Source of the DNA: CAZFJG01 sp964410915
Lineage (GTDB): Bacteria; Synergistota; Synergistia; Synergistales; JAFGMB01
DNA: 5,092 nt
Assembly: GCA_964410915.1 (NCBI GenBank)
Contig: CAYPIU010000069.1
Coordinates: 1 to 5,092, forward strand
Reading direction: 5' to 3'
Shown here: positions 1 to 5,092 of the stretch, one piece after another
Numbering within the stretch: the first letter of the stretch is position 1
How the letters are laid out: each line of letters starts with the position of its first letter
Made by a program: the position numbers and the translations under genes
Notes under the pieces: model-generated
Database searches by the model: none
What the model was told of the DNA's origin: nothing
The model's input: only the letters and a program-made list of their open reading frames with translations

Positions 1-1
1 G

Positions 2-109
2 TCAATGATACTACAATTTTTGGGAAGTGAAATTTTTATGCTGTTTGAAAACCAAAGGTTTATAATTGATATTGAGGATCATAAAACATTTCTGTGCAGG
101 TATTTTTAA
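2..109 (+). CDS. Possible 3' end of an upstream gene (partial, unrecognised)
   Basis: One frame stays open from the window edge for 35 codons to a TAA at 107-109; the other two + frames stop within the first 30 bases. The peptide is rich in Phe, Ile, Leu and acidic residues (it contains FIIDIEDHKTF) and could be the C-terminus of a protein that starts outside the window. It ends about 20 bases before the ribosome site of the kinase gene at 146, so it could be the preceding operon member. I recognise no family. An open run this short can arise by chance in A+T-rich DNA, and the stretch may instead be plain leader sequence with a promoter. Confidence 0.22.
   Translation, partial: SMILQFLGSEIFMLFENQRFIIDIEDHKTFLCRYF
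61..66 (+). promoter_or_regulatory. Candidate -10 box upstream of the kinase/aminotransferase unit
   Basis: A perfect TATAAT lies about 80 bases before the kinase start codon, which would give a leader of roughly 70 bases. No good -35 hexamer sits 16-18 bases upstream (the sequence there is around ATGCTG), and there is no TG extended -10 motif. The nearby TTGAAA at 45-50 is too close. The surrounding DNA is A+T-rich, so a chance match is quite possible. If 2-109 is coding, this box lies inside that gene. Confidence 0.25.
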
Positions 110-129
110 AACTCTTGATCCAGAATAAC

Positions 130-134
130 AGGAG
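130..134 (+). promoter_or_regulatory. Ribosome binding site of the ATP-NAD kinase-like gene
   Basis: AGGAG lies 11 bases before the ATG at 146. The longer string AGGAGATGATC differs by one base from a full complement of the 16S rRNA 3' end (AGGAGGTGATC). This supports the chosen start. Confidence 0.6.
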
Positions 135-145
135 ATGATCTGAAA

Positions 146-1249
146 ATGAAAAATATAGGTCTTATAGTTAATCCAGTTGCAGGAATGGGTGGCACTGTAG
201 GTCTCAAGGGTACTGACGGAGACTTTTATTTCAAGGCCCTTGAACTGGGAGCAATTCCGGTCACCCCATATAGAACGCAGGACTTCCTGTCTTTTATCGA
301 ACACAGGGAAGACATTAAAATATTCACATCTCCGGGAATAATGGGTGAAAATATCCTGAAAAAAACGGATCTTCAATATACTGTTACTGGGCAAATACCA
401 GAGATAACGACCTCTGAAGACACTATAAAAATTGCCCGGCTCCTTTTAGAAAAAGGTATGGATCTTCTGGTCTTCATAGGCGGTGACGGTACTGCCAGAA
501 ATATCTATGACGCCATTGGCCTTCAAATACCTGTTATAGGTGTCCCCTCGGGGGTAAAGGTTTTCAGCTCCGTATTTGCCCTGAGTGCAAGAGCTGCAGG
601 TTCTATGTTGGACAGGTTTGTAGAGGGATCTGAAATAGAAGAACAGGAAGTCCTGGATATTGACGAGGACGCTTTCAGGGAAAACAGGCTTTCAGCAAGA
701 CTTTACGGATACCTGAAAGTCCCAAGGATAAAAGAATTCCTCCAGGTCGGTAAAAAAGCCTCCACAACCGGATCTTCAGCCAGGGAAAATAAAGATAAAG
801 TTTCCAGAGATCTACTGGAGCAGATGGAAAAAGATACTCTTTATCTTCTTGGGCCAGGGACAACAATGAAATCCCTCACTGACAGACTTGGTATTCCCAA
901 AACCCTTCTGGGTATAGATGCAGTTGTTAATAAAAAACTTATTCAGGCTGATGTTAACGAGAAAGATATTCTTGAACTATATGAGAAATATGAGAGAAGA
1001 AAGATCGCAGTTACCCCCCTCGGTGGAAATGGATTCATCTTTGGACGGGGAAGCCGGCAATTCACTCCCCGGGTTATAACCCTGACAGGTAAAGACAACA
1101 TAATCCTTGCAGGAGATATGGGGAAAATGGGAACACTTGACTGTCTTCACGTTGATACGGGTGATCTGGAGGTCGACAGGTCCCTTGCTGGCCCTGCAAA
1201 AGTCATTACCGGATACCATGAAAAGATCATACTGGAGGTGAAGTACTGA
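146..1249 (+). CDS. ATP-NAD kinase / AcoX family protein (COG3199-like)
   Basis: This 367-residue cytosolic protein belongs to the NAD kinase superfamily in its longer ATP-NAD/AcoX form; bacterial NadK is nearer 290-300 residues. It opens with NPVAGMGG (9-16) and KGTDG (21-25). The diagnostic GGDGT nucleotide-binding motif is at 112-116, continuing into ARN, followed by VIGVPSGVK (130-138). The C-terminal half carries LGPGTTM (235-241), LGIDAV (255-260) and PLGGNGFIFGRG (291-302). Family members usually follow this with an NQQ-type run; here it is SRQFTP. Known relatives are predicted to phosphorylate NAD to NADP using ATP or polyphosphate, but the AcoX branch, named from acetoin catabolism clusters, has no firmly fixed substrate. 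A HisC-like aminotransferase starts one base after the stop, so the two are almost certainly co-transcribed. The ATG is supported by an AGGAG site. Family assignment is secure; the reaction is inferred. Confidence 0.92.
   Translation: MKNIGLIVNPVAGMGGTVGLKGTDGDFYFKALELGAIPVTPYRTQDFLSFIEHREDIKIFTSPGIMGENILKKTDLQYTVTGQIPEITTSEDTIKIARLLLEKGMDLLVFIGGDGTARNIYDAIGLQIPVIGVPSGVKVFSSVFALSARAAGSMLDRFVEGSEIEEQEVLDIDEDAFRENRLSARLYGYLKVPRIKEFLQVGKKASTTGSSARENKDKVSRDLLEQMEKDTLYLLGPGTTMKSLTDRLGIPKTLLGIDAVVNKKLIQADVNEKDILELYEKYERRKIAVTPLGGNGFIFGRGSRQFTPRVITLTGKDNIILAGDMGKMGTLDCLHVDTGDLEVDRSLAGPAKVITGYHEKIILEVKY
1234..1241 (+). promoter_or_regulatory. Strong ribosome binding site of the HisC-like gene, inside the end of the kinase gene
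   Basis: GGAGGTGA lies nine bases before the ATG at 1251 and is built into the last codons of the kinase gene, whose TGA is at 1247-1249. This fixes the aminotransferase start and indicates translational coupling. Confidence 0.85.
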
Positions 1250-1250
1250 A

Positions 1251-1946
1251 ATGCCTGAAATCAGAATGCATCTCAACGAATTACCCTGGCCTCCATCATC
1301 CAGTGTCATCAAAGCGGCAAAAGCTGCCCTGGACAAAATGAACCGCTATTCTGATGAAAACTCTCACAACGATCTGAAAAGATACCTTTCAGAATATTCA
1401 AATACCAGCGAAGGCAGAATTATCCTNNNNNNNNNNNNNNNNNNNNNNNNNNNNNNNNNNNNNNNNNNNNNNNNNNNNNNNNNNNNNNNNNNNNNNNNNN
1501 NNNNNNNNNNNNNNNNNNNNNNNNNNATGAGTATGGCTGGTATGCGCATGGGATATGGGATCGCTGGGGATAACTTTCTTAAAGGCTTTGCTGATTTTCC
1601 CGTCTACCTGCCCCGGGCTACTCTTTCTGCCTGTGTTGCCGCCCTCGATGACACCGAAAAAGCAGAAAAAAGAGTGCGTAAACTTATCAACGAAAGGAAC
1701 GAAATGGTCACCGAACTTGAAGGGAAAGGAGTCAGGGTATGGAATACTCACACTAACTTCATAGTTATCAATTCAAAGGTAGCAGAAATTGTCAACAGAC
1801 TCAGGGATAAAGGGATACTTGTAAAGGACCTTTCAGATCAAATGCCGGGAAATTTTATTCGCGTAACCATCGGTAAACCAAAAGAAAACAGGTATTTCCT
1901 AAAAAGATTTATGAAAATTGAAAAAGGGATCATCGAAAATGTATGA
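1251..1946 (+). CDS. Histidinol-phosphate aminotransferase-like PLP enzyme (class I/II), interrupted by an assembly gap
   Basis: Both ends match the HisC/COG0079 branch of fold-type I PLP enzymes. Before the gap, about 58 residues include HLNELPWPPS and NRYSDEN, matching HisC LNxNPxPP and NRYP motifs. After the gap come SMAGMRMGYGIAG, which follows the PLP lysine and carries the phosphate-binding Arg, then THTNFIVI, GILVKDL and FIRVTIGKPKEN; the Arg of that last motif matches the one that binds the substrate carboxylate. The catalytic Lys should lie about two codons before the gap end and is not visible, nor are the PLP-binding Asp and Tyr. E. coli HisC has 356 residues, so about 130-140 residues are probably missing against 33 N-filled codons. 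The N-terminus is short, with only six residues before HLNE, which also suits HisC-like paralogues such as threonine-phosphate decarboxylase (CobD). The 1-base spacing and GGAGGTGA site tie it to the kinase gene. Family sure; exact substrate open. Confidence 0.85.
   Translation: MPEIRMHLNELPWPPSSSVIKAAKAALDKMNRYSDENSHNDLKRYLSEYSNTSEGRIIXXXXXXXXXXXXXXXXXXXXXXXXXXXXXXXXXXMSMAGMRMGYGIAGDNFLKGFADFPVYLPRATLSACVAALDDTEKAEKRVRKLINERNEMVTELEGKGVRVWNTHTNFIVINSKVAEIVNRLRDKGILVKDLSDQMPGNFIRVTIGKPKENRYFLKRFMKIEKGIIENV
1427..1526. other. Assembly gap (100 N placeholder)
   Basis: The run is exactly 100 N, the conventional size for a scaffold gap of unknown length, so distances across it should not be trusted. 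Aligning the flanks by memory to E. coli HisC suggests about 400 bases are really missing. The reading frame is kept across the N run, but a fixed-length placeholder does this by chance one time in three. Confidence 0.97.
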
Positions 1947-1955
1947 ACTATGTTT

Positions 1956-2429
1956 TTAAGGCCTATCCTCCAGCCATCGCTGCAGTGACTCCATCCTTTT
2001 CCTGTTAACACCCAGATCGGAATATCCGAGCCTTGCAGCTGACCGGAATCTCAGGAGATCATGATCTGTATCATGAAAGAGTTCAACATCATCGATAAAA
2101 CCGAAAAAAGAGGTCCTGCATTCTAATCGCTGATAATTATCCCTGCTTTCTACCAACTGGCAGCCTTCAAGAACCTGATAAACCTGTGAAAACACATCAA
2201 TGCTATCTCCAGACAGTGGAAATGGCTTCATGTAATGACCATTTTCATGATCTGTACAAACACAGTTGGGTTTATCTCTGCATGGAGCAAGACGACCTTT
2301 ATTCAATCCAAAAGAATAGCCTTCCGGCAGTGAATCCACATGGTGTCCTTTAATGGCATAGATCTTTCCACCCACAAGAATAAGCAGGAATAACACTAAC
2401 AGAAAAATAGATGCATTTCGTAAAAACAT
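1956..2429 (-). CDS. DUF1499 family protein with N-terminal membrane anchor
   Basis: This 157-residue protein has one hydrophobic segment (about 7-21) after a short basic N-terminus, consistent with a membrane anchor or uncleaved signal, leaving the rest outside the cytoplasm. The DUF1499 signature is clear: LAPCRDKPNCVCTD (47-60), then ECRTSFFGFIDDVELF (103-118), and the hallmark FRSAARLGYSDLGVNRKR (128-145). Family members usually read NCVSS where this one has NCVCT, giving an extra Cys58 beside Cys50 and Cys56; Cys90 and Cys104 make five in the predicted exported part. No biochemical function is established for the family. The ATG is supported by GAGGAG seven bases upstream (2437-2442). 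The gene faces the HisC-like gene with nine bases between stops. Family assignment is confident; function unknown. Confidence 0.9.
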   Translation of the reverse strand: MFLRNASIFLLVLFLLILVGGKIYAIKGHHVDSLPEGYSFGLNKGRLAPCRDKPNCVCTDHENGHYMKPFPLSGDSIDVFSQVYQVLEGCQLVESRDNYQRLECRTSFFGFIDDVELFHDTDHDLLRFRSAARLGYSDLGVNRKRMESLQRWLEDRP

Positions 2430-2672
2430 ATTTATTCTCCTCAGTTCATTTCATCTATGTGGTATATTGACATAACAATACAGACGGCTCTTGTTCGCCA
2501 ACACTATAATACAGCAAGCCTCTTGGAAATCAGACTTATTTTATTACTGGAAGAGACCCCATCCTGAATACAGGTATTAAAACTAAATAGTTAAATATGC
2601 GTTACCCTTTCGGTTCATAAATCTTTCCTGCTATCCTGGAATTCAATAAACCAGCATGGATTACTTGTTCCT
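2430..2672. other. Intergenic stretch between the binding-protein and DUF1499 genes
   Basis: These 243 bases hold the DUF1499 ribosome site (2437-2442) and probably its promoter. The best - strand -10 candidate is TATTAT (2506-2511), but no good -35 lies at the right distance. I see no convincing intrinsic terminator for the binding-protein gene: the possible hairpins, such as AACTA/TAGTT near 2580-2591, are short and A+T-rich. No small ORF with a ribosome site stands out. Confidence 0.4.
2437..2442 (-). promoter_or_regulatory. Ribosome binding site of the DUF1499 gene
   Basis: On the - strand GAGGAG lies seven bases before the ATG at 2429-2427. Strength and spacing are near ideal, which fixes the start. 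Confidence 0.75.
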
Positions 2673-3698
2673 CTAAGATCCCTGAACTTCAAGAGCTCTT
2701 TCGACCCGCCTTATTACTGATTCCCTTTCCTGACCTTTGATCCATGATTTCCAGGTCTTATCATAATTCCTGAGGAACCACCTGGCCCCTCCCTCCATGT
2801 CATTTCCGTTATCCTCAAGCCAGGCTAATGATTTCTGGTTCTGTTCAAGACTTGTGGAATACCTTCTCAACATATCTGCAAGACGGGGTTTTGATTCAGA
2901 AAATTCCCTGTTAGCAACAACATATGTTGTTGCTGTAAGCCATGTACAAAGAAATTTATTATCAGAATTCCAAAGCGTTTCATCATATGGAGGTTCTTCA
3001 AGACGGGTCATATCATAGCGGCCCAGGATCCATGTCGGCTCCCAATAATAGAAAAGAACAGGTTCGCCTTTTTTGTACGCACTTACAATAACAGTATCAA
3101 GCGCTGTTCCGGATCCCGGAGAAAAAGGTTTGAAATATTTATCCAGTCCATAGCCCTCAAGTTTGATCATGTTTATCCCATGGGCCACCCAGCCGATCGG
3201 CCCATTAACAAGCCTTCCATGTTCAGGATCTTCCGGATCTCTGAAAACCTCCCAGTATTCCGGAAGATCAAAAACTGATCTCAATCCAGGTGCCATTGGT
3301 TCAATACCACGTTCAGGATCACCTTTTATAACATATGTGGGAACATACCAACCCTGAGAAGCCCCTTCATAATTAATGCCCATATTCTCAACAGCTCCCT
3401 CTTGCTGTGCTTTGTCCCACCATTCTATGTTATAGGTGGGCCACACTTCCATATTGATATGGACATCTCCTCTTTCAAGACCCATAAGGCTTGGAGTAAG
3501 ATCTACAAAAAGATATTCCACTTCCTCTCCGTAACCATGCTCAAAAATAAAACCTGCTATTCTGTTATGAAGCTGAATACTCGCCCAGTCAAGGTCTGAG
3601 AAAATAACGGGATCTTTTGCAGATGAGGGCGAGGAAAAACACATAATAAAAAGGAACAGTAAACATAATATTTTCATCCCTCTGGAATAAATATTCAT
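2673..3698 (-). CDS. OpuAC/ProX-type substrate-binding protein (glycine betaine/choline class) of an ABC transporter
   Basis: This 341-residue protein has a Sec signal peptide: basic R6 and K9, hydrophobic core 10-20, and a likely signal peptidase I site after SSA27. Cys20 follows FIM, a poor lipobox, so a lipoprotein is less likely. The mature part matches the quaternary-amine binding family: VIFSDLDWASIQLHN (31-45), INMEVWPTYN (81-90), WW (93-94), GWYVP (116-120), NGPIGW (165-170) and LFYYWEPTW (215-223). Such Trp/Tyr residues form the aromatic cage that binds trimethylammonium groups in known members. The C-terminal WFLRNYDKTWKSWI is also typical. The role would be to capture glycine betaine, choline or a similar compatible solute outside the membrane for import. 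No ATPase or permease gene is in this window, so its transporter must be elsewhere or just beyond the edge. Met1 is preferred over Met8, whose purine run directly abuts the ATG. The exact ligand is not readable. Confidence 0.9.
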   Translation of the reverse strand: MNIYSRGMKILCLLFLFIMCFSSPSSAKDPVIFSDLDWASIQLHNRIAGFIFEHGYGEEVEYLFVDLTPSLMGLERGDVHINMEVWPTYNIEWWDKAQQEGAVENMGINYEGASQGWYVPTYVIKGDPERGIEPMAPGLRSVFDLPEYWEVFRDPEDPEHGRLVNGPIGWVAHGINMIKLEGYGLDKYFKPFSPGSGTALDTVIVSAYKKGEPVLFYYWEPTWILGRYDMTRLEEPPYDETLWNSDNKFLCTWLTATTYVVANREFSESKPRLADMLRRYSTSLEQNQKSLAWLEDNGNDMEGGARWFLRNYDKTWKSWIKGQERESVIRRVERALEVQGS

Positions 3699-3708
3699 TG
3701 CTTATCAG

Positions 3709-3717
3709 CCCTTCCTC
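3709..3717 (-). promoter_or_regulatory. Ribosome binding site of the substrate-binding protein gene
   Basis: On the - strand GAGGAAGGG ends about ten bases before the ATG at 3698-3696. It favours this start over the second in-frame ATG (3677-3675), where AGAGGG touches the start codon with no spacer. Confidence 0.55.
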
Positions 3718-3743
3718 TGTATGAATATTAAATTTACTCAAAT

Positions 3744-3771
3744 ACTTTAGATATCAGTTTAACATATTCAA
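3744..3771 (-). promoter_or_regulatory. Weak candidate promoter for the substrate-binding protein gene
   Basis: On the - strand TTGAAT (3771-3766) and TAAAGT (3749-3744) are 16 bases apart, each matching four of six consensus bases. The pair sits between the pepT terminator and the binding-protein start, where a promoter is expected if that gene is expressed on its own. The A+T-rich sequence makes a chance match likely. Confidence 0.2.
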
Positions 3772-3793
3772 TTCATAACAGAAATATGCATAC

Positions 3794-3815
3794 AAAAAAC
3801 AGGGACTCCTCCCTG
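3794..3815 (-). terminator. Intrinsic terminator of pepT
   Basis: On the - strand a perfect six-base stem CAGGGA/TCCCTG closes a GGAG loop and is followed at once by six T (3799-3794). It lies about 40 bases after the pepT stop. An upstream CACAGGG copy (around 3823-3829) could pair with the same CCCTG arm as an alternative, longer-looped hairpin. On the + strand no T run follows, so the terminator acts only on leftward transcription. It separates pepT from the binding-protein gene. Confidence 0.7.
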
Positions 3816-3853
3816 AAAAGACCCTGTGATATATACATAGTTTTTAAGATCCT

Positions 3854-5089
3854 TTAAGAATTACCCGATGAGTACATCTCCAGGATCTTCACAACGAGTT
3901 GAACTCCCTTTTTCATTGAAGACACAGGAATATATTCAAAGCGACCGTGAAAATTATGACCTCCAGTAAACAGATTGGGGGTGAGTAGCCCTCTTTCAGA
4001 AAGACTCGATCCGTCCGTACCCCCCCTGACAGGCTGTATCACCGGATCAACTCCTGTTTCCCGCATAGCTTTTTCGGCGGTATCTACAATATGCATTGAA
4101 TCCCTGATCTTCTGTGCCATGTTAAAATACTGGTCTTCAATGTTAAGTTCCAATAAAGCAGATCCATATTTTTCTTTTAATATCCCTGCTATTTCTGCAA
4201 CTTTCTCTTTCCGATCCAGAAAGATATCGTAGTCATGATCCCTAATTATCATATCGATCTCCGTCTTTTCCACGTCCCCATAAAATGAAAGGACATGATA
4301 GAACCCTTCAAAACCCTCTGTCATGTAAGGAGTTTCAAAACAGGGAAGCATGGATATAAATTCATTACCGATAAGAAGAGAATTGATCATTTTATTTTTG
4401 GCCTGTCCCGGATGCACATTTCTGCCATATATCAATAAACGTGCTTTTGCGGCATTGAAGGTAATGTAATTCAGATCTCCCACAGCACCACCATCTATAG
4501 TATATGCAAAATCAGCCCCGAATTTTACAATATCCAGAAGAGCGGCCTGGTGACCTATCTCTTCGTCCGGAGTAAAACAGACCTTGACCGGACCATGGGG
4601 CAGCTCAGGATGTTCCACCAGATACTGGACTGCCGTCATGATTATCGCGATTCCCGCTTTATCGTCGGCACCAAGCAAAGTTTTCCCATCAGTAACAATA
4701 ATATCCTCTCCCATATAATTCCTTAACTCCGGAAAGTCTTCAGGAGACAGGAAGGTCATATTTTCAGGATCGAGAGGTATGTCATTGCCATCATAGTTTT
4801 TGACTATCCGCGGATGAACATTGGCACCCGAGATCTCCGTTGCAGTATCAAGATGGGCAATAAAACCAATGGCTGGAATATTTACACTTTCAACATTACC
4901 CGGAAGAGTTCCCATTACATAGGCATTTTCATCAACAGAAATATCCGTCATACCAAGTTCTTCCATCTCACGGGCTGCCTCTTTTGCAAGATCCATCTGG
5001 CCTGGAGAACTTGGGACTACTCCAGCTCCTTCCATCGACTGAGTATCATAAGAAACATATTTAAGAAATCGTTCAACCAGTGAAGTCAA
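3854..5089 (-). CDS. pepT: Peptidase T (tripeptide aminopeptidase), M20 family zinc enzyme
   Basis: The 411-residue product matches E. coli PepT (408 residues) end to end. PepT is a cytosolic two-zinc aminopeptidase that removes the N-terminal residue from tripeptides. Visible active-site elements are the metal His79 and Asp81 in GFIAHLDT, bridging Asp142 in LLGADDKAGIA, the catalytic Glu176-Glu177 pair in FTPDEEIG, Asp199 in YTIDGG, and metal His381 in LFTGGHNFHGRFEY. NVHPGQAKNKMIN (224-236) and RGGTDGS (355-361) are further PepT signatures. All expected ligands are present, so it should be active. The start codon is TTG (5089-5087), not ATG; the resulting MTSLVERF aligns well with E. coli MDKLLERF, but only three bases remain upstream, so the ribosome site is unseen and an ATG just outside cannot be excluded. 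The gene appears monocistronic, ending at the terminator at 3794-3815. Confidence 0.96.
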   Translation of the reverse strand: MTSLVERFLKYVSYDTQSMEGAGVVPSSPGQMDLAKEAAREMEELGMTDISVDENAYVMGTLPGNVESVNIPAIGFIAHLDTATEISGANVHPRIVKNYDGNDIPLDPENMTFLSPEDFPELRNYMGEDIIVTDGKTLLGADDKAGIAIIMTAVQYLVEHPELPHGPVKVCFTPDEEIGHQAALLDIVKFGADFAYTIDGGAVGDLNYITFNAAKARLLIYGRNVHPGQAKNKMINSLLIGNEFISMLPCFETPYMTEGFEGFYHVLSFYGDVEKTEIDMIIRDHDYDIFLDRKEKVAEIAGILKEKYGSALLELNIEDQYFNMAQKIRDSMHIVDTAEKAMRETGVDPVIQPVRGGTDGSSLSERGLLTPNLFTGGHNFHGRFEYIPVSSMKKGVQLVVKILEMYSSGNS

Positions 5090-5092
5090 AAT

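Noticed and set aside
11..394. 127-codon open frame on the - strand across the kinase start
   Set aside because: It overlaps the well-supported kinase gene, has no family resemblance and reads as an antisense shadow.
977..1336. 119-codon open frame on the - strand across the kinase/aminotransferase junction
   Set aside because: It lies antisense to two genes with clear family motifs, and the peptide shows no recognisable domain.
1398..1764. Open frames on both strands spanning or beside the N gap
   Set aside because: They depend on the N run or are out of frame with the HisC motifs; only the frame starting at 1251 carries conserved residues on both sides.
2467..2510. Perfect TTGACA (2467-2472) and TATAAT (2505-2510) on the + strand
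   Set aside because: They are 32 bases apart, far from the usual 16-18, and no + strand gene follows.
2797..3599. Three + strand open frames opposite the binding-protein gene
   Set aside because: They are shadows of the - strand gene, with low-complexity peptides and no ribosome sites that I could support.
3795..3829. Short CAGGG/CCCTG repeats as a possible attenuator or repeat element
   Set aside because: They are explained by the arms of the pepT terminator, and no further copies are seen in the window.
1..5092. A defence system, mobile element, CRISPR array or other novel system
   Set aside because: No direct-repeat array, transposase, integrase, nuclease, toxin or phage gene is visible; all five full genes belong to known families in ordinary contexts.

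Overview
The window looks like ordinary bacterial chromosome, probably a draft or metagenome-derived contig because a run of exactly 100 N interrupts one gene. G+C looks moderate (low 40s percent, by eye). Strong Shine-Dalgarno sites (GGAGGTGA, GAGGAG), a signal peptide, a membrane-anchored DUF1499 protein and a PepT-type peptidase point to a bacterium, most likely with a Gram-negative type envelope. Spirochaetes or sulfate-reducer-like lineages would fit, but the lineage is a guess and no marker gene is present.

Layout. Bases 1-145 are the leader of the first gene and may hold the last codons of an upstream gene. On the + strand, 146-1249 encodes an ATP-NAD kinase/AcoX-family protein. One base later (1251-1946) comes a HisC-like PLP aminotransferase whose middle is lost in the N gap; the two form a tight transcription unit. 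The other three genes are on the - strand. A DUF1499 membrane-anchored protein (1956-2429) converges on the aminotransferase with only 9 bases between stop codons. A secreted OpuAC/ProX-like quaternary-amine (glycine betaine/choline type) binding protein lies at 2673-3698. A full-length peptidase T (3854-5089) begins three bases from the window edge with a TTG start and is followed by a credible intrinsic terminator at 3794-3815.

The genes do not form one pathway. The kinase/aminotransferase pair is the only clearly coupled unit, and its substrate cannot be read from the sequence. The binding protein has no ABC ATPase or permease beside it here. PepT is a cytosolic housekeeping tripeptidase. 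I see no CRISPR array, mobile element, tRNA, rRNA or phage gene, and no convincing sign of an undescribed system. The most useful points are the kinase/PLP-enzyme coupling, the orphan binding protein and the gap that hides the aminotransferase active site.
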